DNA of 11,971 nucleotides from Ilumatobacteraceae bacterium (GTDB lineage Bacteria > Actinomycetota > Acidimicrobiia > Acidimicrobiales > Ilumatobacteraceae), in contig JAODBQ010000424.1 of the NCBI GenBank assembly GCA_025464045.1, positions 1 to 11,971 on the forward strand, given 5' to 3'. Made by a program: the position numbers and the translations under genes. Position 1 is the stretch's first letter, and each line of letters starts with the position of its first letter. The notes under the pieces are model-generated. The model ran no database searches and was not told the origin of the DNA. It worked only from the letters and a program-made list of their open reading frames with translations. Shown here piece after piece: positions 1 to 6,277 of this stretch.

Positions 1-323
1 TGGGCGGCAAGCTCGGCTCGCCGAACCAGGCCCACTACGCCGCCTCGAAGGCCGCCGTCATCGCGCTCACCCGCGTCGCCGCGATGGAGCTCGGCGCCCA
101 CCAGATCCGGGTCAACTGCATCTGCCCCGGCTACGTGCTCACCGAGATGGGCGCGGCCACGCGCACGCCGGAGATGGTGGCCGCGTGGTCGTCGAGGTCG
201 CCCCTCGGGCGACTCGCCGAGACCAGCGACGTCGCCAACATGGCGCTGTTCCTCGCCTCCGACGAAGCCTCGTACTGCACCGGCCAAGCGATGAACGTGT
301 CCGGCGGGATGGTCATGCATTGA
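1..323 (+). CDS. Short-chain dehydrogenase/reductase (SDR), C-terminal part
   Basis: This is the 3' end of a classical SDR oxidoreductase. Reading in frame from base 3 gives 106 residues out of about 250 usual for the family, so the NAD(P)-binding N-terminus lies outside the window. The catalytic YxxxK appears near the start (HYAASKAA), followed by the PG motif after strand beta-6 (CICPGYVLTEM) and the usual SDR ending (PLGRLAETSDVANMALFLASDEA, with the TGQ...NVSGGM signature). The family reduces or oxidises alcohol/carbonyl groups with NAD(P)H; the substrate cannot be told. Only 19 bases separate its stop from the ABC ATPase gene, which has its own GGAGG at 332-336, so the SDR is probably the first visible gene of the transporter operon and may act on the imported compound. 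That functional link is inference; family assignment is firm. Confidence 0.93.
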   Translation, partial: GGKLGSPNQAHYAASKAAVIALTRVAAMELGAHQIRVNCICPGYVLTEMGAATRTPEMVAAWSSRSPLGRLAETSDVANMALFLASDEASYCTGQAMNVSGGMVMH

Positions 324-342
324 GCAACATCGGAGGTTCGCG

Positions 343-1167
343 ATGACCGAGACGTCCACCGCGGCGACGTCGCCGGCGACGAGCACGGCCACGTCGCGGA
401 CGGCGTCGAGCGGCGCCCACGGCACCAGCCCGCAACCACCTGCGCTGCGCTTCGTCGACGTGTCGATGGTCTTCCCCGACGGAACGCACGCGCTCAGCGA
501 GACGACCTTCGACGTCCGTCCGGGCGAGTTCGTCACCGTCGTCGGACCGTCCGGCTGCGGCAAGAGCACCCTGCTGCGGATCGCCTCCGGGCTCAACGAC
601 GCGACCACGGGCAGCGTCGAGGTCGACCGCTCCAGCCTCGGCTACGTGTTCCAGGACGCGACGCTGCTGCAATGGCGCACCGTGCAACGCAACGTCGAGC
701 TGCTCGCCGAGCTGGAGGGCGTCCCCCGCCGTGAACGTGCCCGCCGGGCAGGCGATGCGATCGACCTGGTCGGCCTGCGCGGGGCCGAGCGCCAGTACCC
801 CAAGCAGCTCTCCGGCGGGATGAAGATGCGCGCCTCGCTCGCCCGTTCGCTCGTCCTCGAGCCGAGCGTGTTCCTGTTCGACGAGCCGTTCGGCGCTGTC
901 GACGAGATCACCCGCGAACGACTGAACGACGAGGTCATCTCGTTGTTCCAGCGCAAGGGGTTCGCCGGGTTGTTCATCACCCACTCGATCACCGAGGCCG
1001 TGTTCCTCTCGACCCGCGTGCTCGTGATGAGCGCCCGACCGGGTCACATCGTCGGCGACTACAGGGTGCCGTTCGACTACCCGCGAGCACCCGAGCTGCG
1101 GTTCGAGCCGGCCTTTGCCGAGCTGTGCGGCGAGGTGTCGCACGCGTTGCGTGGAGCGCACTCGTGA
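343..1167 (+). CDS. ABC transporter ATP-binding protein, NitT/TauT (SsuB/TauB) type
   Basis: This is the nucleotide-binding subunit of an ABC importer, 274 aa. Residues 1-35 form a Thr/Ala/Ser-rich tail that is probably disordered and is longer than usual. Then come Walker A (GPSGCGKST, from residue 68), the Q-loop (YVFQDATLLQW, Q104), the signature LSGGM (156-160), Walker B with catalytic Glu (VFLFDEP, E181), the D-loop region (FGAVDE) and the H-loop (ITHSITEAV, H214). The LLQWRTV and late VMSARPG segments resemble the sulfonate/taurine/nitrate/HMP importer ATPases. The start is ATG with GGAGG six bases upstream. Its TGA overlaps the GTG of the permease (GTGA, 1164-1167), which implies translational coupling. 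It should energise the permease and binding protein that follow. Substrate is unknown. Confidence 0.96.
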   Translation: MTETSTAATSPATSTATSRTASSGAHGTSPQPPALRFVDVSMVFPDGTHALSETTFDVRPGEFVTVVGPSGCGKSTLLRIASGLNDATTGSVEVDRSSLGYVFQDATLLQWRTVQRNVELLAELEGVPRRERARRAGDAIDLVGLRGAERQYPKQLSGGMKMRASLARSLVLEPSVFLFDEPFGAVDEITRERLNDEVISLFQRKGFAGLFITHSITEAVFLSTRVLVMSARPGHIVGDYRVPFDYPRAPELRFEPAFAELCGEVSHALRGAHS

Positions 1168-2075
1168 CCATCATCAACAGCGCCGGCGTGGGCACAGATC
1201 TGGGCATGTCGCTCACGCCCCCGGACGCCGCGGTCGACCAGTTCGGTGTCGCGCCGGACCGCAAGCGCAGGAGGCGGTTGGCGTGGAGCAGGGTGCTCGG
1301 GCCAGTCCTGGTGTTCGTCGTCTTCGTCGCCGTCTGGCACTGGATGCACACCGACGGGATGCGCACCCTGTTCAACCGGCCCGGGTTCCTCATCCCCGCC
1401 CCCGAGACGGTGATCAACGACTCGTTCGTCGAACCGAGGGCCCGCGCCGCGCTGTTCAACGGGATCAAGTGGACCGCCTACATCGCCCTGATCGGCTTGG
1501 CCATCACGATCGTCGTCGGCATGATCCTGGCGATCATCATGGCCCAGGCCCGCGCGGTGGAGAACTCGATCTACCCCTACCTCGTCGCGATCCAGGCGAT
1601 CCCGATCCTGGCGATCGTCCCGGTGATCTATTCGATGTTCGGCGGGGGGCTGATCCCGCGGATCCTGGTCTGCGTGCTCATCTCGATCTTCCCGATCGTC
1701 ACGAACACCCTGTTCGGCTTGCAATCCGCAGATCGCGGCCAACACGATCTGTTCACGCTGCGCGGCGCGAACCGCTTCACCCGCCTGGTCAAGCTGCAGC
1801 TCCCCGCGGCGATGCCGAACATCTTCACCGGCTTCCGCATCTCCGCCGGCCTGTCGGTGATCGGCGCCGTGGTCGGCGAGCAGTTCTTCCGTGCCGGCAG
1901 CAAGCCGGGCATCGGCATCGTGCTCGAGAGCTACCGCCAGAAGGGCATCTACCCGCAGGTGTTCGGTTGCCTGATCCTGGCCGCCGGGCTCGGCATCATC
2001 GTCTTCCTGCTGTTCGGTCTGCTCTCCAAGGTCGTCGTCGGCCACTGGCACGAGTCCGGCCGCAGCACCCGCTGA
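1164..2075 (+). CDS. ABC transporter permease, NitT/TauT type
   Basis: This is the membrane subunit of the importer, 303 aa from the overlapping GTG at 1164; an upstream in-frame ATG at 1125 would lie inside the ATPase gene and is less likely. The cytoplasmic N-terminus (about 1-42) ends in a basic stretch (PDRKRRRR). Hydrophobic segments lie at about 45-61, 103-128, 138-185 (at least two helices), 220-240 and 265-292, matching the roughly six-helix BPD_transp_1 fold. The EAA coupling loop, which docks on the ATPase, is at about 195-225 (LRGANRFTRLVKLQLPAAMP), with the usual A/G...LP.A.P spacing. Family members of this type usually form homodimers. The binding protein gene follows after 85 bases. 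Transport direction (import) comes from the presence of the binding protein; substrate cannot be assigned. Confidence 0.95.
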   Translation: MTIINSAGVGTDLGMSLTPPDAAVDQFGVAPDRKRRRRLAWSRVLGPVLVFVVFVAVWHWMHTDGMRTLFNRPGFLIPAPETVINDSFVEPRARAALFNGIKWTAYIALIGLAITIVVGMILAIIMAQARAVENSIYPYLVAIQAIPILAIVPVIYSMFGGGLIPRILVCVLISIFPIVTNTLFGLQSADRGQHDLFTLRGANRFTRLVKLQLPAAMPNIFTGFRISAGLSVIGAVVGEQFFRAGSKPGIGIVLESYRQKGIYPQVFGCLILAAGLGIIVFLLFGLLSKVVVGHWHESGRSTR

Positions 2076-2160
2076 GACACCTCGCGGACCCAGTTCTCCA
2101 CCCACCCAGAGGCGTCGTGCCTCGCGATCTAGCGTGAACACCCACCCAAAGGAGTTTTGA

Positions 2161-3402
2161 ATGCACATTCGACGGAGCAAGGCGCTCATCGTCGCCCCCC
2201 TGCTGGCGGCACTCGTCCTCGGCGCCTGCGGGAGCGACAAGAAGTCGTCGTCGGACACCGCCGCACCGACCACCGCCGCACCGACCACCGCCGGAGCGGC
2301 GACCACGGCTGGAGCGGCGACCACGGCTGGAGCGGCGACCACGGCCGCGCCGGCCGCCGCCGATGTCGATCTGTCCTCGGTCTGCCCGGCCACCGTCAGC
2401 ATCCAGACCGACTGGAACCCGGAGGCCGAGCACGGCTTCCTGTACCAGATGGTCGGCGCCGGTTACACGGTGGACAAGGCCAAGTTCACCGTCACCGGCC
2501 CGCTGATGGCCAGTGGCAAGGACACCGGCGTGAAGATCCAGGTCCGCTCCGGCGGCCCGGCGATCGGCTACCAGACGGTGACCTCGCAGATGTACGCCGA
2601 CGACAGCATCCTGCTGGGGTTCGTGTACACGGACGAGGGGATCCAGAACTCCGCCAAGTTCCCCACGGTGGCGATCGAGTCGGGCTTCAACAAGAACCCG
2701 CAGATGATCATGTGGGATCCGGCGACGTACCCCACGGTGAAGACCATCGCCGATCTCGGCAAGGCCAAGGTCAAGATCCGCTACTTCAGCAGCGGCGCGT
2801 ACATGGACTACTTCACCACGAGCGGGATCGTCTCCAAGGACCAGGTCGACGGTTCCTACGACGGCACGCCGACCCTGTTCGTCGCCGACGAGGGCAAGTC
2901 GGCCCAGCAGGGCTTCGGCTCGGCCGAGCCGTACATCTACGAGCACGAGGTGCCGAACTGGATGAAGCCGGTCGCGTACCAGTACATCAACGACGCCGGC
3001 TGGAACAACTACGCCGAGTCGATCGCGACGAAGCCGGCCAACATCACCAAGTACGCGGATTGCCTGAAGAAGATCGTGCCGATCATCCAGCAGTCGACCA
3101 TCGACTACGTGAAGGACCCGACGAACACCAACAAGACCATCCTCGACGCGGTCGGCCAGTTCAACAACGGCTGGGTGTACTCGCAGGGCACGGCTGACTA
3201 CGCCGTGGCGACGATGCTCAAGGACGGCCTCGTGGCCAACGGGGCCGATGGTGTGATGGGCAAGTTCGACGAGGCCCGCGTCGCCGACCTGATCTCCAAG
3301 GCAACGCCCGTCTACACGGCACTCGATAGCGCGCCGAAGGCCGGGCTGACCCCAGCGGACGTCTTCACCAACCAGTTCCTGGACTCCTCCATCCACCTGT
3401 AG
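2161..3402 (+). CDS. ABC transporter substrate-binding lipoprotein (NMT1/SsuA-like)
   Basis: This is the extracytoplasmic binding protein of the upstream importer, 413 aa. It begins with a lipoprotein signal: basic HIRRSK, a hydrophobic core, and lipobox LGAC with the lipidated Cys at 23. A low-complexity Thr/Ala/Pro linker (about 30-68), including three GAATTA repeats, tethers the domain to the membrane. The rest resembles NitT/TauT-type periplasmic binding proteins. The mature part contains the SGGPAIGYQTV and FVYTDEGIQNSAKFPTVAIES segments of the first lobe and ends in DVFTNQFLDSSIHL. AAAGGAG at 2148-2154 lies six bases before the ATG, the best Shine-Dalgarno of the operon, fitting the need for excess binding protein. 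The 85-base gap before it holds a small hairpin (2109-2123) and a possible -10 TAGCGT (2130-2135), so it may also have its own promoter. Ligand is unknown. Confidence 0.92.
   Translation: MHIRRSKALIVAPLLAALVLGACGSDKKSSSDTAAPTTAAPTTAGAATTAGAATTAGAATTAAPAAADVDLSSVCPATVSIQTDWNPEAEHGFLYQMVGAGYTVDKAKFTVTGPLMASGKDTGVKIQVRSGGPAIGYQTVTSQMYADDSILLGFVYTDEGIQNSAKFPTVAIESGFNKNPQMIMWDPATYPTVKTIADLGKAKVKIRYFSSGAYMDYFTTSGIVSKDQVDGSYDGTPTLFVADEGKSAQQGFGSAEPYIYEHEVPNWMKPVAYQYINDAGWNNYAESIATKPANITKYADCLKKIVPIIQQSTIDYVKDPTNTNKTILDAVGQFNNGWVYSQGTADYAVATMLKDGLVANGADGVMGKFDEARVADLISKATPVYTALDSAPKAGLTPADVFTNQFLDSSIHL
2293..2346 (+). repeat. 18-bp tandem repeat, 3 copies, inside the lipoprotein linker
   Basis: Three consecutive 18-base units (2293-2310, 2311-2328, 2329-2346), identical except for the last base, each encode GAATTA. 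They extend the flexible linker between the lipidated Cys and the ligand-binding domain. A shorter 15-base repetition (AAPTT) lies just upstream. In-frame repeats like this can change number by slippage without breaking the gene. Confidence 0.9.
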
Positions 3403-3431
3403 GCCAGGCACCACCCACATCGCGGTGCGCC

Positions 3432-3468
3432 CGAGGGGGCGCCGGCCTACCCGGCCGGTGCCCCCTCG
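3432..3468 (+). terminator. Strong hairpin closing the ABC transporter operon
   Basis: A 16-bp stem (arms 3432-3447 and 3453-3468, one G-U wobble) with a 5-base loop begins 29 bases after the lipoprotein stop. It can be extended by GCGC/GCGC (3427-3430 with 3471-3474) past small bulges. There is no downstream T tract, as is common for terminators in high-GC actinobacteria. It may instead stabilise the mRNA 3' end. Confidence 0.75.
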
Positions 3469-3481
3469 CCGCGCCTCGCCC

Positions 3482-3547
3482 GAGTCGCCCCGACCCGAGT
3501 CGCCCCGAATCGCCCCGAATCGCCCCGACCCGAGTCGCCCCGAGTCG
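3482..3547. repeat. Tandem GA(A/G)TCGCCCC array with GACCC insertions
   Basis: Ten-base units GAGTCGCCCC or GAATCGCCCC start at 3482, 3497, 3507, 3517 and 3532, with a partial one at 3542. GACCC is inserted before the units at 3497 and 3532. The minus strand therefore carries five G4 tracts separated by 6 or 11 bases. No ORF here looks real. The array lies between the operon-ending hairpin and the first palindromic repeat. Confidence 0.9.
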
Positions 3548-3589
3548 ATCGCGACGTGTGGTGCACTCGAGCCCACCGTCCGCCGACCC

Positions 3590-3643
3590 AGCCAGGTGGG
3601 CGCGACTTGCGCCAGATGTGGCTCACACCGCGCCCACCTGGCT
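3590..3643 (+). repeat. Two-stem palindromic repeat, copy A
   Basis: The outer stem is a perfect 15 bp (3590-3604 with 3629-3643). Inside are a 3-nt bulge on each side (ACT/CAC) and an 18-nt inner hairpin, TGCGCCA-GATG-TGGCTCA, with one mismatch at its third pair. The core has the same geometry as copies B-E, but the outer stem is extended by its own sequence AGCCAG/CTGGCT. Confidence 0.92.
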
Positions 3644-3678
3644 CGGCAACGTCGAGCGCACCGCCCGGACTGGGCAGA

Positions 3679-3718
3679 TGGGCGCGAGCTGCGCCACAAC
3701 CGGCACACGACGCGCCCA
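3679..3718 (+). repeat. Two-stem palindromic repeat, copy B
   Basis: The outer stem is 8 bp (TGGGCGCG/CGCGCCCA) with 3-nt bulges AGC and CGA and inner hairpin TGCGCC-ACAACC-GGCACA. The stem can be continued outward from 3670 to 3727 past two A-C oppositions, which become G-U pairs in minus-strand RNA. It ends two bases beyond the stop codon of the minus-strand DUF559 gene, so it could act as that gene's terminator. Confidence 0.9.
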
Positions 3719-3728
3719 CCCGCCCGGC

Positions 3729-4699
3729 TCACGCCGCCAACGAACGGGCGGCGAGGATCACACCGACGTCGGCGATCGAGGCGGCGAGCCCAGTGGCGAC
3801 ATCGACGCTGGTGATGCGCGGCACGATCCAACCCATGGTCATCAACAGGCGGTCGCGACCGCGGTCACGATGCGACTCGGCTGCGCCGGCGTGCCAGAAG
3901 GGATGGTCGACCTCGAGCGCGACCCGGTGTTCCGGCCACGCGAAGTCGAGGCGCACGTGGCGGCCGTCGCCGAGTTGCAAGGGCCATTGTGCTTCGGGCG
4001 CCGGGAGGAGCTGGGCGCGGATCTCGTCGACGACTCGGGATTCCAGGTCCGACTGCAGCGCCTCGCGCCACGCCGGTCGCGAGGCAACGACCCGCGCCAT
4101 CGTGCGAGTGCCGGGCCGACGCGGTCTGGCCAGCGGACCCACGTGTCGAGGTGCGTCTCGAACGTGCCCCGACCGGTGTCGATGACCTGTTCGAGCACCG
4201 AGCACGCGGCCTCGAAACCGAGGAGGTCGGCGCAGTCGAACAGCGTCCGTGGAGGACTGGTCAGGCGGATGCCATCCTCGCGGGTGCTGATGTCCACCTC
4301 GTCGACCCGACGGCATCGATGAACGACCACGTTGTCCATCTCCGGTGAGCACCCGTGTCTCACGAGCAGGTGGATCACGAGGTCGCGCGGCAGACGACGG
4401 AAGCCCCAGAGCTGGGCCGCGGTGGTGAACGCAACCGCGACGTCGGCGTTGCGTGCGCACGCGGCGACCATCCGCTGTTCACGTCCCAGCGGCCACTGGG
4501 CGCTGCACAGCACTCCCGGCATCACCAACGACAGGCGGCCCCGTTCGACGTCGTTGTACAGCGTGCGTCGCGGCGCACCGAGCGCGACTGCTTGACCGAC
4601 GGCGATCACACCGTGATGGGTGCCCAGATGGTCGTCGAGACGCTGACGCCAGCGCCGCGCGGCCGGCCGTCGGGGATCGTTGTGATTGGTATCCGCCAT
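3729..4699 (-). pseudogene. AbiEi-like/DUF559 (Vsr-fold) nuclease-like protein, frameshifted
   Basis: Two overlapping minus-strand frames together give one protein of about 323 residues. The first frame runs from ATG at 4699 (MADTNHNDPRR), with GGAGGAGG at 4712-4705 as ribosome binding site. It carries an AbiEi-type winged-helix domain at about 20-65 (HGVIAVGQAVALG...TLYNDVERGRL...PGVL), then a middle domain with TSPPRTLFDCADLLG, up to about residue 189. The second frame continues LARPRRPGTRTMARV and holds the DUF559 domain: DLESRVVDEI, VRLDFAWPEHRVALEVD, PFWH, HRDRGRDRLLMTMGW. The switch lies near 4133-4138 and is explained by one missing base; total length 971 is one short of a multiple of three. 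DUF559 is related to Vsr/PD-(D/E)XK nucleases; family roles are mostly unknown. It is a degraded gene or a sequencing error; no slippery site is visible. Repeats flank it on both sides. Confidence 0.85.
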
Positions 4700-4748
4700 G
4701 GCGGCCTCCTCCACGAGCACGTGCATCGAGTGGGGGAAGTCGCGGTGG

Positions 4749-4777
4749 ACCGTACCTCCACCAGTCCGCAACGGCAA
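4749..4777 (-). promoter_or_regulatory. Possible promoter of the DUF559 gene
   Basis: On the minus strand TTGCCG (4777-4772), a 17-base spacer and TACGGT (4754-4749) resemble a sigma-70-type -35/-10 pair. Transcription would start near 4742, leaving about 42 bases of leader with a strong ribosome binding site. The -35 touches the outer arm of repeat copy C, so a hairpin there could influence promoter use. The match is modest. Confidence 0.35.
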
Positions 4778-4824
4778 GGGTGGGCGCGGCATGCGCCACC
4801 CGTGGCCCACGGCGCGCCCACCCT
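4777..4824 (+). repeat. Two-stem palindromic repeat, copy C
   Basis: The outer stem is a perfect 12 bp (4777-4788 with 4813-4824) with 3-nt bulges GCA and CGG. The inner hairpin TGCGCCAC-CC-GTGGCCCA has seven of eight pairs formed, again mismatched only at the third position. It lies upstream of the DUF559 gene start, next to its candidate promoter. Confidence 0.92.
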
Positions 4825-4839
4825 CACCGCCACGACAGG

Positions 4840-4890
4840 AACGTGGGCGCGCACTGCGCCACAACCGGCACAACCCGCGCCCACCCCGCC
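4840..4890 (+). repeat. Two-stem palindromic repeat, copy D (first of an identical pair)
   Basis: The core at 4843-4884 has outer stem GTGGGCGCG/CGCGCCCAC, 3-nt bulges CAC and ACC, and inner hairpin TGCGCC-ACAACC-GGCACA. The full 51 bases 4840-4890 are identical to 4901-4951. Confidence 0.93.
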
Positions 4891-4900
4891 CTTACCCGAC

Positions 4901-4951
4901 AACGTGGGCGCGCACTGCGCCACAACCGGCACAACCCGCGCCCACCCCGCC
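4901..4951 (+). repeat. Two-stem palindromic repeat, copy E (second of an identical pair)
   Basis: This is an exact 51-base duplicate of copy D, ten bases further on, with its core at 4904-4945. It lies about 50 bases beyond the stop of the minus-strand M20 hydrolase (5001), so D and E could also terminate transcription from that operon before the DUF559 gene. Confidence 0.93.
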
Positions 4952-5000
4952 ACGACTGGCCACGACTCACCACAGACACGACCCCAGCCGAGCTGTTCGT

Positions 5001-6275
5001 CTAGGGGGTGGTGGCGGTGGCGAGGAGGGTGTGGAGGAGGACGTTGGCGCCGGCTTCGATGTCGGCGCGCTCGGTGAGCTCGGCGATGTTGTGGGAGAGC
5101 CCGCCGACGCTGGGCACGAAGATCATCGACGTCGGGCAGACGCGCGACAGCATCTGCGCGTCGTGGCCGGCGCCCGACGGCATCCGGCGCGACGAGAGGC
5201 CGAGCTGCGCCGCGGTGGACTCGACGAGCTCGATCATCCCCGCGTCGAACTCGACCGGCTCGAACCTGGCGAGCGTGCGCCGTCCGAGCGTCACGCCCTC
5301 CGCCGCGGCGACGTCGTTGCAGATCCCGCGCAGCTCGACCTCGGCGCGTTGCAGGACGGCGTCGTCGGAGTTGCGCAGGTCCAGCGTGAGCAGCACCTCG
5401 GACGGCACGACGTTGACGAGGTCCGGGGTGAACTCGCAGCGGCCGACCGTCGCGACCTGCCCCGCGCCGAAGCGCAGCGCCAGCTCCCGCGCGGCGACGA
5501 TGATCGCCGCCGCGGCATACCCAGGGTCATGGCGCATGCCCATCGGCGTGGTGCCGGCGTGCGCCGACTGGCCGACGATCGTCAGCTCCGTCCACGAGAT
5601 CCCCTGCACCCCGGTGACCACGCCGATCGCGATGCCCTCGTCCTCGAGCACCGGGCCCTGCTCGATGTGCAGCTCGACGAACGCGTGCGGCACGACCGCC
5701 GCCGGGCACGGGGTCGACCCGGCGTAGCCGATGCGGGCCAGCTCCTCGCCGACCGTCGCCCCGTCGTCGACCGCCACGATGTCGAGCGCTTCCTCCACCG
5801 CCAGGCCGCCGACGTAGACGAGCGAGCCGAGCATGTCCGGCGCGAACCGGGCGCCCTCCTCGTCGGTGAAGAACCCGACCGCGATCGGCCGGAGGGTGGT
5901 GATGCCGTGCTGCTCCAGCGTCTCGATCACCTCCAACCCGGCGAGCACGCCGAGGTTGCCGTCGAAGCGCCCGCCGGTGCGCACGGTGTCGATGTGCGAG
6001 CCGGTCATCACCGGCGCCGCCTGCGGATCGGAGCCCGGCCGCGTGCCGACCACGTTGCCGATCGCGTCGACCGTCACCTGCAGCCCGAGGTCGAGCATCC
6101 ACGACACGACCAGATCCCGGCCGTCCCGGTCGGCGTCGGTGAGCGCCAGCCGCGCGCACCCGCGCTCGCCGTTCGGGCCGAGCACCTGACCGATCTCGCC
6201 GAGCGCCTCGATGCGTTCCCACAGCCGACTCCCGTCGACGCGCAGGTCCGCCGCGGCGCGGCCGGTCTGCGCCAC
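5001..6275 (-). CDS. M20-family hydantoinase/carbamoylase-type amidohydrolase
   Basis: This is a di-zinc hydrolase of the allantoate amidohydrolase / N-carbamoyl-L-amino acid hydrolase / ureidoglycolate amidohydrolase group, 424 aa from GTG at 6275, close to the family's usual 410-420. Metal ligands are visible in order: H94 (TGSHIDTV), D105 (GGRFDGNLG), E139/E140 (TDEEGARF), H203 (ELHIEQGPVLE) and H395 (GGLSHN). The lid/dimerisation domain spans about 212-325 with GQSAHAGTTPMGMRHD. SGAGHDAQML and MIFVPSVGGLSHN give the family's C-terminal signature. These enzymes split a carbamoyl or ureido C-N bond, releasing ammonia and CO2 in most cases. The GTG lies two bases after the creatininase stop, so the two are translationally coupled. 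Longer in-frame starts (up to 6425) would lie inside that gene. Exact substrate (allantoate, N-carbamoyl amino acid, N-carbamoylsarcosine-like) is not decidable here. Confidence 0.93.
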   Translation of the reverse strand: MAQTGRAAADLRVDGSRLWERIEALGEIGQVLGPNGERGCARLALTDADRDGRDLVVSWMLDLGLQVTVDAIGNVVGTRPGSDPQAAPVMTGSHIDTVRTGGRFDGNLGVLAGLEVIETLEQHGITTLRPIAVGFFTDEEGARFAPDMLGSLVYVGGLAVEEALDIVAVDDGATVGEELARIGYAGSTPCPAAVVPHAFVELHIEQGPVLEDEGIAIGVVTGVQGISWTELTIVGQSAHAGTTPMGMRHDPGYAAAAIIVAARELALRFGAGQVATVGRCEFTPDLVNVVPSEVLLTLDLRNSDDAVLQRAEVELRGICNDVAAAEGVTLGRRTLARFEPVEFDAGMIELVESTAAQLGLSSRRMPSGAGHDAQMLSRVCPTSMIFVPSVGGLSHNIAELTERADIEAGANVLLHTLLATATTP

Positions 6276-6277
6276 GC

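Noticed and set aside
1996..3831. Very long minus-strand open frame opposite the permease and binding protein genes
   Set aside because: It is antisense to clearly coding, motif-bearing genes, and its Arg/Gly/Val-rich composition is what GC-rich codons give on the opposite strand.
4700..4873. N-terminal extension of the DUF559 gene from 4873
   Set aside because: The added residues come from repeats C and D; the ATG at 4699 has a strong ribosome binding site and starts just before the AbiEi-like domain.
4840..4951. Repeats D and E as a CRISPR array
   Set aside because: There are only two 51-bp repeats, with a 10-bp spacer, and diverged copies elsewhere; no cas genes are visible.
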